DNA of 64,000 nt. Origin: Prosopocoilus inquinatus (Eukaryota; Arthropoda; Insecta; Coleoptera; Lucanidae). This document shows positions 43,761 to 54,472 of this stretch, one piece after another (the first letter of the stretch is position 1; every line of letters starts with the position of its first letter). The stretch covers positions 52,620,707-52,684,706 of the forward strand of contig CM069874.1 in the NCBI GenBank assembly GCA_036172665.1. The letters run 5' to 3'. The translations under genes were made by a program, and so were the position numbers. The notes under the pieces are model-generated. The model had not been told where the DNA came from. It was given only the letters and a program-made list of their open reading frames with translations, and searched no databases.

Positions 43761-45189
43761 TTAATTATTTGGGGTAAAATTTTGTTGTCTGTCTGTCAAA
43801 ATATTTTTATAAGAGGAAAACGAACGCTCGACATCGCATGAAGTAATGGGCGCAAATTTCATGGATGTTACATCTTTGGGGTCCATGTCCAAATCCTCTT
43901 CACTTTGACCTTTTAAAACTAAACAGATTTTCCTCATTTTATTGTAGTCAGGATTACGTAATAGAACTTTGTCTAATTTTGCCATTAACTTCTCTCCTAT
44001 CTCCCCTGGAATTGATTTTACACTTTCAATTGCATCATCGACCACTTCAAAAGAATCTAATAGAGCCGTCTGGTATGATTCCAACTTTTTAATGGTGGAT
44101 ATTAAAACCGAAAAATGAGTCTTAATGAATGCTAATTGATTCCCGATGTTTGTGTTCGACATGCATTCCTTACAAATTCTTAAAGCCGCTGAATTGGAAT
44201 CATCCAATTCTAAGAAAATTTCCTTTAATTGTCAGGTCAGCAGCTAATTCTTTATAGTGTTGTATACGCAGTGGGGCTTTAAGAAACGCCTGTTTTCCGT
44301 TATTGATCAACTTATTTACTGTTGGGTATTCTAGTCGCACCAATTCAGCGAGCCTATTCATTGCGTGAGCCATACAAGTGAAGTGCATCAAATTTGGGTA
44401 AAACACCTGTAAAGCCTGTCCTGCTTTTATCATGTAGGCTGCTGCATCAGACACCATTAGTAATATATTTTCCGATTTAACTTTATTAGGTGCATATAAA
44501 AGTGTCAAGCTGTCGTTAATAAAACGTGCGATCGTTGAATGATTTGTTTTTTCCAAAACTGCACTATTTACCAAATAAGATATTGGTGCAACTGTGTTGC
44601 TTAATACTCCTGCTAACATATTTGGTACATAACGACCGCAGGCATCTGTCGTTTCATCAACTACTATATAAATATTGTTGTCGTTAAGCTTCTCTCTTAT
44701 TTTCTTCATCCGTTGCTGGTAGCATACACTTAGATAGTTTTTCCGCAAAGTCGATTCATTTGGAATATGACGATTGCAGTGTTTTTCCAAAAAAGTTCGA
44801 AAACTTGGTTGCTCAAGTTTATGCCAAGGAATGTTTGACTCTGCCATAGCACTGCACAAGTCTAAAAAGAATTCATTTCCTGTGTCACTGCGTTGTGAGT
44901 TACTAGCTGTTGAAGAAATAAAAGACTGCCTAAAGTTAGACACACATCTTTTCTCCGATTCCTTATGGAGGTTTGTAGCCAAATGTTGATCAATCTGGTA
45001 CTTTTGGTCTGACGACACCTTAAAATATTGTCAAAATGAAAATGTGATTTTTAAGAGAATTTGTAAGGTATCTACCTGTTTTGAGCATACGTTGCAAAAA
45101 ATAACTTTTCCATGTGTAGTTAGATGTTTAGATGCTTTAATCCATTTTTTTTTCAATAGCTCGGATCAAGAGGATGCTACTTTCGGCAT
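43761..45189 (-). pseudogene. hAT transposase pseudogene (CGGBP1-related type), with a likely 57-bp intron
   Basis: The first exon, 45189-45076, starts MPKVASS, has an in-frame TGA, and ends HGKVIFCNVCSKQ, a zinc-ligand pair of a BED/CGGBP1-like finger. A GT-AG intron (45075-45019) follows; exon 2 resumes VSSDQKYQIDQHLATNLHK, completing the finger (the H..H side). The catalytic body has IYIVVDETTDACGRYV (first Asp), ILLMVSDAAAYM (second Asp) and HFTCMAHAMNRLAE, the C..H motif of hAT transposases. At about 44215 a frameshift and a loss of the TRWGTW-type segment join it to LDDSNSAALRICKE. The C-terminus keeps the dimerisation block FAPITSCDVERSFSSYK and stops at 43761. Defects: one stop, one frameshift, internal deletion. 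The gene is dead, but most domains can be read. Confidence 0.88.
45019..45075 (-). other. Predicted intron of the hAT transposase
   Basis: 57 bp, minus-strand donor CAG/GTAGATACC and acceptor TATTTTAAG/GTG. Removing it joins the two halves of a C2..H2-type finger in frame. Short introns of this size are normal in insects, and Rpp30 in this window has the same kind. Confidence 0.7.
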
Positions 45190-45939
45190 TTTGAAAGGAT
45201 AAGCACTGAATTTATTTCGTCTTTAAATTAAGTAAGAAAATAACAACTAATTCGCGTTGATAAATACACTAGTCACTAGTCACACGCATTCACGGAGTTC
45301 TTATCTCAAACTGAAATGCAAAACATAAGTGCAAAATGCAAGTGCGAGTGCCTGAGTCGCTACAGATTCCGAGAAAATCACATTCCGGGAAATCGTAAAA
45401 TAAAGTGGACAGACGTTGAGGAGAATATATTACTTCTTGGAAAAGCTGCAGACTTGAATATTGACCGTATATGGAATTATAATGTTATTTATATCAATAT
45501 ATGGATAAATAAATAAATATGCGCTAAAAGTCTAAAATATTAAGTTATATGCGAAATAAAACTACCATTTTTGGGCTTCTCTAATCGACAAACATATAAA
45601 TACAAAACGCCAAGTTTAGGTAAGTTAGCGTAAAAAACTTGTAAAAACTTATAAATCCGGTCTCTAGTTATAACAAAATTTTAACTTTGTTGTCGTGAAA
45701 ACTCAATTTTTGAATCTTAAACACTTGTTAATATTGAAGGCTGTCAGCGTCAAGCCGTCAACAAACAGGAAGTTACTCCAGTCGTACCATTTCAAAATAA
45801 AATTCAGCATTGCCAACTCAAACAGTTCTGCTTGACCACTATGTTCTTCTTCTGTTAAGAAATAAGTGTCCGATTAAGTAGATTGTTCAAAATCGAATAC
45901 TTACACATTTTCAAATATTTCTAATAATCATAATAATAA

Positions 45940-46085
45940 GTAAAAAGTTTTTAATGTTAAATCGGACAGAATTATGATTGACGAAGCTATCTATCAATCG
46001 ATAGTGAAACGTTGAGTGCTTTTCACATCATAATTTTGTCCGGTTAAAGATTAAAAACTTTTTACTTACAATTTTCATCGGTTAA
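45940..46085 (+). repeat. PLE ends, head-to-head, with hammerhead-like core
   Basis: A 39-bp stem (AAGTTTTTAATGTTAAATCG and its mirror CGGTTAAAGATTAAAAACTT) encloses TTGACGA, stem CTATC/GATAG and GAAACGTTGAGTG at 45978-46018. The first core base is T instead of C, so ribozyme activity is less likely than in PLE 1. Confidence 0.6.
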
Positions 46086-46100
46086 GAATCAACTTTCATT

Positions 46101-46490
46101 TAATAATAATAATAACTTCATTGGCCTTAGTGTTGTTAATACATTGCAACAGATAAGTCAAAATTAAAAATAATAAAAATATGGAACAAAAATCACAAAT
46201 GATAGTCATGGGTATGGAAGCATATCACTTGGATTTTCAGGATCAGGCACGTCACATATGAATTCATCCACGGTATTAAAAACTTTAGTAATTAAGAATC
46301 GTTTAATTGTATTTTTAAATGCCAATTTGTCGTATGATTGGACAGTGGAAGGTAGTAGGTTATACTATAATTTTATTCCAATATAATTGGATGACTTTTT
46401 AAACATGGAATGTTCAAATTTTTATGTTACGAGATTATTGCACATCCTGGTTGAATGTCTGTTGATCTGCGTGATTTACATATGTATACC
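46101..46490 (-). pseudogene. LINE reverse-transcriptase C-terminal end with (TTA)n tail
   Basis: On the minus strand: CKSRRSTDIQPGCAIIS, a frameshift, EHSMFKKSSNYIGIKL, a stop, then YNLLPSTVQSYDKLAFKN and RFLITKVFNTVDEF, ending at 46206. This LP..V......FK..L...L block closes the open reading frame of several non-LTR retrotransposon clades. A short 3' UTR and a (TTA)n tail at 46101-46115 follow. It is 5' truncated, as is typical of LINE copies. The clade cannot be named from this end alone. Confidence 0.72.
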
Positions 46491-46504
46491 TGTAGGTGTG
46501 CATA

Positions 46505-48444
46505 CAGGGTGTTATCGAATATGATGGCAATAATTATATCAAGTGTTGACAAGCGTCAAAATATCTATATACAAAAGTTTTTCGTTTCTGAGGTACAACC
46601 TATAAAAGCAACTTGAAAAGCATACTTTGTGAAAAAGACCTATGGCACATTGCTTAGATTAGTATACTCTATAGATGTCTCACTGAGAGGTTCAAACTGT
46701 CTCCTTAAAAGCGTCCCCTTAGGTTTGGAAGAAGGGTTAAAACGCTTGGCGCGAAAATATAAATATCTGTTTAGACGTATTGTATTTAGTAATCATATTC
46801 GTACAGACTAATCTAAATGATCATACTGACCTTAGAGAACCTAAAGCATACATGACAGTAGATTCTCTGTGTGCAGTTTGATCAGTTAGATTAGTCTGTT
46901 CGAATAATATAATAATTGAAGTTGGAGATGTATAAATGGATGACATAATACTTACTCTGTTTTAGTGATTTACTTACCCTGTTAACTTAATAACAATATA
47001 ACAATACGCAAGAAGACAATTGTTATAAAGTAAAATAAAATATATGCCAAGTTTGTATGTAAATGAATGCAACAAAGAAAATACAGGTTAGGGTTCACAT
47101 ATTTATTTATTGCGTTTTAATTTAGCATACCAATTTAGGACATAGTTTTATGTCCCGAATAAATAAAATTTTCTGCGTAGAAGTCGTTTTTTTCAAAACA
47201 TCAGGCGAATAAATTGCACCGAATAAATTCCAAGTAATCTATTTCACTTTCTTACACAACACCGAAATAGTTTCGTCACCTAAAATAAAAATACGGCAAG
47301 GTTTAACGATCAAAACAGTACAAAAATTAACAACTCAGTAACCACGTTTTAATAAGTAAATGCGTAAATTGCGCCACATTACGAATAAAATTTGAAGTCG
47401 AACCACGACGAATACTCATCAGTGCTGCCAACAAAACTTGTATGAAACTGTTTATAAATCAGAGTTAGCGCTTTTAGAACAGTTACGCTTACAAAGTTTG
47501 GAAGAAGTAACCCAAGCTTCAAACACAAGGCACCGGATTTTTGTATTAAATTGACACAGCATGGTACATTGACATGTAAAATACGCAGATAAAATTCCAG
47601 CTGTTTTCAGAGCAAAGTTAGAGATTTACGAAATTTCGAGTTTTTACAGCAATAAGGTCTTTCGATCTAATTATCTCGAAAACGGTTAATTTGACGAAGA
47701 TGGAACTTTTCAGTTCATTTCTGATACAATTTTATTCGAACCTTTCCATTTCTGTTTCAGTTTTCTTTAAAAAGTGATAATAAGAAACTTATTTACTAAA
47801 ATGATAACCCACTTCCCCGGATCTACGCCACTGGTGAAGAACGATCAATTTTCCATATGACATATCTATCTCTGTATTTCACTTGTCTTGCATGTCAAAT
47901 TTGAACGCTCTACCTCAAACCGTTCCAGAGATATTCAAGAAAATATGCTTTTCAAGTTACCTCTTTAGGTTATACCTCAAAAACGAAAGACTTTTGTGTA
48001 TAGTTAATTTAGGTTAAATTGTAATACCATGCGATTAACGAAATTTATAATCAGAGCAGGCTGCGATATTTTCCAAAAAGTTGGCAATACTGGCTTGCAG
48101 TTTGAAATTAAAAATTTGAAATGTTAGAATTGTGACATTTATTTATTTTTTTAATGACTGAAACTGAACAGATTTGTCTGATTGAACCTCCTCCCCTAAT
48201 ATTCTAAAAAAGGATTTAAACCAGCATCCATATAAAATAAAATAACAAAATATAGATTGTACAAAGCACGAGCGTAACCTCAATTGATAACTGTCAATTT
48301 ATTATTTGTTTCTCAGTGTATCCAACCATAAAGCATAAAATAACACCAATCACAGGCTCCTCTAGTTATGAATTCCGTTGATCATCCGGTATTTTGATGT
48401 CTATATGTTGTATAATTATTGCTATCTCATTCGATAACATCCTG
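46505..48444. mobile_element. Long-arm fold-back element with a MITE nested in its right arm
   Basis: Tips CAGGGTGTTATCGAATATGA and (other strand) CAGGATGTTATCGAATGAGA, with TA immediately outside. The left arm (46505-46640) is matched by 47920-48020 plus 48393-48444; the interruption is the family E MITE at 48027-48389. Inside, no frame is worth calling. Confidence 0.8.
48027..48389 (+). mobile_element. MITE family E, copy 3
   Basis: 363 bp, TA at 48025-48026 and 48390-48391, colinear with 25673-26021. It sits in the right arm of the fold-back element 46505-48444 and is therefore younger than that insertion. Confidence 0.88.
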
Positions 48445-48539
48445 TATGTGTTAACACTTTGAGAATAAAAATATAACAAAAAGTAATTGCTATTATTATT
48501 ATTATATTATTCTGATTTTTTGATATTTTTATAATTTCA

Positions 48540-48835
48540 AGTAAATGGTTTTTAAACTCTAACCAAACAGAATTATAATTGGAAAAGAACTCCACATTTC
48601 ACTATAGATTGACAACTATCAATCGATTGAATGCGTTTCACTATCGATTGACAGCTATCAATCGATTGAGTGTGTTTCACTGTCAATTGATAGCTATCAA
48701 TCGATAGTGAAATAGCTATCAATTGACAGTGAAACGTTGAGTGTTTTTCCAATTATAATTCTGTGCGGTTAAAGTTTAAAAAACATTTTCTTACAATATT
48801 CATCGGATAAGAGTCGACTTCATCCATAATTTCAA
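48540..48835 (+). repeat. PLE ends with a tandem array of hammerhead-like stems
   Basis: An outer stem (GAATTATAATTGGAAAAGAA and its mirror at 48745-48765) encloses 48590-48745, where the unit TTTCACTATCGATTGACAGC / TATCAATCGATTGAGTGTG is repeated about three times in tandem. It then turns around into CACTGTCAATTGATAGC and GTGAAACGTTGAGTG. Each unit is the stem II plus GAAAC part of the PLE core read in reverse, so the ribozyme-like segment itself was amplified. Confidence 0.7.
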
Positions 48836-50600
48836 TAAACACTATCGAGTATAAATTTCCGAAAAAAAACGAAATTTGTTTCGACATGAAATTATCATGA
48901 ATTGGAATTAAGTTTTGCTGTTTACTGGAAACAAATTTTCAACGAAAAAATTGTTAAGAGACGTCTCGGAAAAATTAAAATTAAGTAATTCTGAGACACA
49001 ATTTAATGGTCAAATAATGAATATAATGCTTCCACAAAACGTTAAAGTAAAAAAAAAATACAACAATTTACTTTAACTGTTTATTATCGATAGGGCATTA
49101 GCGTTCAGCGTCAGCTTAATTATGAAACACTCTGGCACCAAATTAGCCACAAAAAAGTACTTATCAGTGTTTTATGCACTGGTAAGTAATGTAATGTTTA
49201 TATGTGCAATTAAAAATAAAAATGAGGTCCTTAAAGGAATCGAAAGATTTTTTCGAACAATCGGAACGACGCCACGCAAGGAAAGTCGATGCGTAATCCA
49301 TTTTTAATGACGTCGTAATTGGAACCAAAGGGGAAAAGCTATACGCTTATGTGCCGAAAAAACCATGAGCGTTACAACTTTCCACCCCTGGGCCGAATTA
49401 CCTGCATCGGATCACAGAAATTCGCACGCTTCCACATATGCAACGGGCAAGTTGCGTCACGATTATCAATTAAATCGGCGCAAGAATTTCACGTCGTTAT
49501 TAATGCGGAAATTATCGAATTTGTTCAATCGTTGCTATGGCAATGCATAAATAATGACGGATAATCAAGTTGAAGGAGATCACCACAGCCATCTTAGTTT
49601 TTAAGAAAAGTAAACAGTTGAAACGAAAGCGCCTACTATTCGGTAATTAAAGATTGATTAACGGTAGGGGTTAAAACTGCAATAACCTTAAAACTTCTGG
49701 AAAGAGCTGGAATAATCTATAAATCGAGGGCAGATTAAGACGATAATCACGTATTTTCGTGTTTTTCGTGTAATTATTGCTAATTGACGAGTAAACGTCA
49801 AGCTATCAATCTGCGAGCGACGGGAGAACAATGAACTTTACCGACTCCGACCGCCATTTGAGATGTCCACCGCTTGGCTGCCTCGCACACAAAATTAGCG
49901 ACATTGCGGTCTTCATCAAAGGTCACAGCTTCCCTCGGCCCTATTGTTTTAAACCGCATGTCACAACGCCGGCAAATACTCACTTTTAGCTGGCAAATCC
50001 ACGATTTCACAATTTTATCGCCGATATTTTACATACATTCATGCACAACATCACCCGTAATGAGAGAAAAGAGACTATTTAATTGGTTAGAATAATACAG
50101 TTCTGTATTTAGTTGTCGAAATACAACCAATCAGGTGATATCTCATGGATGCATTAGAAATGTTGATTTTTGAACAGCCAATGACAATTTAGCATTGCAA
50201 CAAATTCCTGGCTGTAGCAGCACCGAAAATTCGGGTTTACGTCGTTTATTTCGCGTTTTTAGGCGCAGACACCGTACTACAAGCATGCTTTATTCGACAA
50301 CACAAAACAAACGTTGTCTGAACTCACCATGGATACCGACGGCCTGCTTCGGAAATACTCCTGTTCACTCCTCCCGAAAACTTACTGACCAATTTTTCAC
50401 TTAAACCTATACACCGTATTCGATCACTGCTCGACACATTTCACTCGCATCTGTGCTGTTCTACTAGTTTCGATCACCGAATATTTTCGAAATGCCAGAA
50501 TTTATTTAATTAAAATTCTTGTATCAACTGCATGTATAAATGTGTACTCCATTTTATCATTACGCTTGTGCTCGACGAGCGCGACATCTACGGCGGGACA
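48836..50600. other. GC-richer interval with splice-like sites, no recognised gene
   Basis: This segment differs from its surroundings in composition and has no repeat partner in the window. Donor-like sites: plus 49179 (GCACTG/GTAAGT after a frame starting MKHSGTKLATKKYLSVFYAL), minus about 49984 (TAAAA/GTGAGTATT), minus about 50328 (CCATG/GTGAGTTC). A near X-box GTTGCTATGGCAAT lies at 49530-49545. I cannot name any encoded protein. It may hold 5' exons or regulatory DNA of a host gene. Confidence 0.35.
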
Positions 50601-51685
50601 ATTAAAAATTCCGCAACTAGAACTCGACGAAATCAAATGAATTTATTTATTTTCGTTGTGCTCTAGCTACATGACACATTTTATTTTGTGTATCGGAACT
50701 ATTTACTAAAACTCCAGTTATTAATTTGAGCGAAACGGTTATCGCTGTCTTTTTTTAATCTGAAAACGTCCCCGGACGCGTCATAAAACTATTAACACAT
50801 ATTTAAGTAAATAATTAAAACGAATGCGCAACATGTACGTGCAAAGAAGTTGAATTTAATGATACTAGAACTGGGTCAATAAGTGTGCTTCAACAGATTT
50901 TTTAAAGTTTCTTTAAGTTTTACGAGTTATCTGCACTGATAAATAAAATAAAATTTCCCAACCAAAGATAAAAAAATACTTCATTCAAAAATAAGGTTTA
51001 TTGTTCAGTGTCACTGAACCGTTTTATTTCTTAAAATATTTAAGTTTTTATACGTGTAAGTAGTCGGTTCCCCATATAAATTTGCAAAATGACGTGTAGT
51101 TATGCAATGCAATGCCAGCAGGGCATGTTTGGTTGTCTACCCACCTGGAACGTTTGGTTGGATTAGGAGCAGCTAAATAGCAAAGTGCATTTTGCTATTT
51201 GAGCATGTCTAGAACTCGATAGATTTAAGTTTGTATGGAATGTAATAATCGTAGTTGTACACTGTGTTGAATCATTTCTCAGACATAGCAAAATAGCATG
51301 TGAAGCTGAATATTTGCAACTATCGCCGTTTCGTAATCGTTGTAACGGAGTATTATAACACCCCGTTACTCCCCGAAGAAATGCAAAACTCAGTGGCGTA
51401 GGAATAGGGGTTGCAGAGCAACCCGCGCCAAGCCACCATGGGTGCCAGCACTTTGAAATCAAGAAGTTAAATTTTTGATGAAGACAAACATAACTGAATT
51501 TACCTTATCGATCTTACATCTAATTTCTTTCAAATTTCCACGATCACGGCCTGCTGCTACATTACTACTTCTAACCAAAACGTCAGTGTTTCTCAAATTA
51601 GAACTTTAATCAAATGCCAAAACTACATAGAAATTTCAATAAACATCGATATCACATTTTGTGAAATTGGAGAAACTATACTCTA
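50601..51685. other. AT-rich interval with one isolated hAT-like terminus
   Basis: CAGTGGCGTAGGAATAGGGG at 51392 has the look of a hAT or similar TIR (CAGTGGCGTAG), but no partner end was found. The minus-strand 99-codon frame 51163-51462 has no motif and overlaps this tip. Confidence 0.35.
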
Positions 51686-51689
51686 TTTT

Positions 51690-51877
51690 TTATTGATAGG
51701 CGGAAAATTACAGATTGTTATAACGTGTTACACAACTAGCAAATGACCAAAAAATTTCAAAGTTGTCCCCAATCGTTACTAACTAGTTGCTGTTTTAATA
51801 AAATAAAGAAAAGAACACAAATAACTGATTAATACAAGAGTCATATTCATTTACAACTTAGAGTTTTCCGCCTATCA
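51690..51877. repeat. MITE with TTGATAGGCGGAAAA ends
   Basis: About 188 bp. TTGATAGGCGGAAAATTACA at the left and AGTTTTCCGCCTATCAA at the right, with A/T runs outside. Confidence 0.7.
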
Positions 51878-52224
51878 AAAAAAAAAAAATTAATTATAGA
51901 TTGTTTACAGCTTGACAATGACAGCCGTCATGTGAAAACTGACAAGTGTCATTTGACACTCAAATTAATTAGAGCGCTGGATATTTCCAATTAATTTATC
52001 TAAAATTATCTGTACTGTACAATATTTGGATTTAGTTTAACATAACCTAAAATCTTGTGGCTCTCGACTCTACATCAAACAACTGTCAAATAAATAAATT
52101 AACAAAATACATCCGATGGCAGTGTTGCAATAGTCACACAAAATATGCTATTATTTGTATTTAAAACCAATTTTTGATTATTTTGTAGTATCATCGGAAC
52201 GAAGTTGACTCTTGCACGATGTCC

Positions 52225-52350
52225 TATGAAAACAGTAAGAAAATAGTTTTAAACCTTAAACGGACACTGATTGTAAAACGTTAAGCGTTCTTTCCAATTT
52301 TAACAGTGTCTGTTTAAACACTTCTTTCTTATAATCAAATCGTAATTTTA
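52225..52350 (+). repeat. PLE ends, head-to-head remnant
   Basis: AAGAAAATAGTTTTAAACCT plus CGGACACTG is mirrored by CAGTGTCTGTTTAAACACTT. Between them is AAAACGTTAAGCG, the degraded GAAACGTTGAGTG. Confidence 0.5.
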
Positions 52351-52434
52351 CTAACTGCACCATAGCTATTCTCGTTTGGACAAAAGTGCATCCAGGCACG
52401 TTATTTCGACAATGTTAACCTTAATTTAATATAT

Positions 52435-52548
52435 AAGTGAGTAACGACCAACTACCCCCGAGAAATATCTCAAGCGCGGTGCAAACCCACGACCTTTACG
52501 ATCGCAAAGCCGGTCCCTTACCAGTTGGACCATTCAGGCGTCAATAAA
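52435..52548 (-). repeat. tRNA-derived SINE fragment
   Basis: On the minus strand TGGTCCAACTGG fits a pol III A box and, about 40 bp on, GTGGGTTTGCACC resembles a B box. The intervening CTTT...AAAG can pair like an anticodon stem but with an eight-base loop, so it is not a functional tRNA. It lies just downstream of the Rpp30 poly(A) signal, on the same strand. Confidence 0.55.
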
Positions 52549-52606
52549 TAACTTCATAAATGACCAAATTCAGAACTTTGCCGAACCGTGCAATTAAACA
52601 AACTCA

Positions 52607-52612
52607 TTTATT
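52607..52612 (-). terminator. Poly(A) signal of Rpp30
   Basis: AATAAA on the minus strand, about 67 bp after the Rpp30 stop codon. It is the first such hexamer downstream. Confidence 0.7.
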
Positions 52613-52678
52613 ATTAACATCTTTTAATCACTCCTCATCAGACAAAATACAAAATAAACTGGCACAAAACTAAAATTA

Positions 52679-54202
52679 TTATTGTTTCTGTTTCTTCTGT
52701 ACAGGCTGATCTAAAGCCACTTCTTCAGTTTCTTCTTGCTCAGAAACCTCCATGGCGACATTTTCATTCTCTTTCATATTTTCAACGAAAATGGCTGATT
52801 TTCTAAGCTTCCTTGCAACTAAGATTTAGAAAAAACTAAATGCAAAACGAACGCAAAAATAATTATTGATATTCACCTGAATTAAGGAACACCCGCTTTG
52901 CACACTGCGAGACAGCATTTTTGGCTTGGTCACTATTCAAGCCAAATATTGCAGCTCTAATTAAACAATAATTAAAGAAATTAAATTAAGTAATTTTCTT
53001 GTTTCGCCAATAAAGCAATTTCCACAATCAAAGGATACAAGCAAATAATATCGTATGGTCCTCGAATCATCATACGATTTACAGCCCCACTCGATATTAT
53101 AATATTCCTTGACTTGCCGAAACTGTGATACAAATGTGATACATGTATCATGTTCTTTCTTTGACTGCTGTCCTGTATGGCTGGTCCGTATAAGATTTCT
53201 AAATGGAAACCCTTCTGCACCAGCTGGTTGTATAACTTACGACTTAGCTTGTAAGAAATTCTATTTTCTGGATCAAAACTTAGTATGTCAGCGTCAATAT
53301 TGCTGCAAGTAAACTAAAAACTGCGACTCGTCAAACTTGAAACATTCCTGTAAATTCAAACAAACCTGAAAGGCAGCCTGTGTTGTAGGAAGCACTCCAA
53401 TAATATGATATTTCATATAATTTTGGGACTTGACCTAAAATGATATTATATCAAAGATCAAACAATTCTCCACGGACAAATTCGACCTGCAATATGTTTT
53501 ATTTCCACCTTCTTAGTAAATGATATTTTACAAGTTAATTTTGTTGTTTATAGTAACCACGTAAACGATCAATTACGGGAACAGGCCTGTAATATTTTAC
53601 GGTCTCGTATAAAAGACCTGTAAAATTTTACATGCTTGTAGAAAAGCAGATTGTGTTTACATCACCATGACTACGTGTAGCCAGAAATAACGCCGCCCAT
53701 AAAAGTGTTTTCCAACTCAATTAAAAGTCGCCATGTGAAGGTGAAAATAAAAATTTGTACCCGCCATGCTTTGCAATTAATCTTTACTAGGAGCCTCACT
53801 GGATCAAGGGGTTTCCAGCTCGCTCGTAAAAATTAATTTACAAAGCTTAACACGTAAATAACTAGAAGTATTATAAACTGTAAACTATAATGGAAAGAGA
53901 CTGTACGGTTTGTAGGATCTGGAAAATTGATCGCAGTTGTTACAGACATTATTTAAATAAGTCCTCAAACGTAGCAACCTGACATGCTGAGAAAGGAAAG
54001 ATGGAAGAAAAAAAAAGAAAATATGTGAATTATCGCTATTTCGAATTCTTAAAACTTGTCAACAACTCCTTCTGAGTGTATGATTAATTAAATTTGACAC
54101 ATTTTTATGGTACCGTAAGAGATTACTTACTATCTTGTGTATGATGTCCTGATTTGAGAATATAATCGTCAGTCTGTTTAATAACTTTAATTCTCCATTC
54201 CC
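52679..54202 (-). CDS. Rpp30: Ribonuclease P/MRP protein subunit p30, five exons, N-terminus missing
   Basis: Rpp30 is a protein subunit of nuclear RNase P and RNase MRP, which trim tRNA 5' leaders and process pre-rRNA. Exons (minus): 54202-54131, 53434-53366, 53313-53039, 52956-52877, 52818-52679; 636 nt in phase, 211 residues plus TAA. Recognisable blocks in order: KLLNRLTIIFSNQDIIHKI, KYHIIGVLPTTQAAFQ, CSNIDADILSFDPENRISY, FHLEILYGPAIQDSSQRKNM, SRNIIISSGAVNRMMIRGPY, AAIFGLNSDQAKNAVSQCAK, and a Lys/Glu-rich tail ending QPVQKKQKQ. These follow the PHP-like RNase P p30 fold from its middle to its end. Introns are 696, 52, 82 and 58 bp with GT-AG borders; the third donor (CTT/GTATCC) is weak but gives the expected GPYD..L-IFGL join. 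About 60 N-terminal residues are missing; their exon or exons should lie above 54202, where two MITEs and a PLE have since inserted. The exons show no stops, so the gene is probably alive. Confidence 0.9.
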
Positions 54203-54353
54203 CTAAAACAAGACAGATAAATGAAATGCCAAGCAGAAGAAACGAATTATATTTCAAGAATAAATATTAAATATCTAAATACCTACATACATCAATCGGT
54301 AAAACAGAAAAAAAAAAAATGAAACGATCTATAGACGACTTTACAAAGAAGTA
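54203..54353. other. Rpp30 upstream intron sequence
   Basis: The acceptor TCTTGTTTTAG before 54202 marks intron sequence on the minus strand. No further exon could be recognised between here and the PLE at 54890. Confidence 0.5.
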
Positions 54354-54472
54354 TACTACGACGCTCAACTTAAATGATACTCTTGCATGCGAACGACACC
54401 CTTAAGAACAATCAGCGTAAGGGCTATGAAACTGTCAAATGGCATCATTATTTTAGGGTGAGCGTCGTTGTA
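54354..54472 (+). repeat. MITE family F, copy 2
   Basis: 119 bp with tips TACTACGACGCTC and TACAACGACGCTC, the reverse complement of 24666-24779. It lies in the presumed first Rpp30 introns. Confidence 0.8.

Larger units (their letters stand above)
43555..45666 (-). mobile_element. hAT element with perfect 8-bp duplication and transposase pseudogene
   Basis: 2,112 bp with TIRs TAAAGACCGGATTTATA (left) and TAGAGACCGGATTTATA (right, other strand). GTTATAAC stands on each side (43547-43554, 45667-45674), the 8-bp signature of hAT insertion. The transposase gene is on the minus strand. The element sits in an older inverted-repeat element. Confidence 0.93.
43165..45832. mobile_element. Older inverted-repeat element hosting a hAT
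   Basis: AACTGTTTGAGTTGGCAA at 43165-43183 is mirrored at 45814-45832. Without the hAT (43555-45666) and its duplication about 550 bp remain. No coding sequence of its own. Confidence 0.65.

Noticed and set aside
49319..49564. 81-codon plus-strand frame beginning MEPKGKSYTL
   Set aside because: It overlaps another open frame on the same strand, with no recognisable domain or splice context. Kept only as part of the GC-richer island.
52440..52548. A functional tRNA gene on the minus strand
   Set aside because: The A box fits and the B box is close, but the anticodon stem is only four pairs with an eight-base loop and the acceptor arms do not pair. A tRNA-derived SINE is the better reading.
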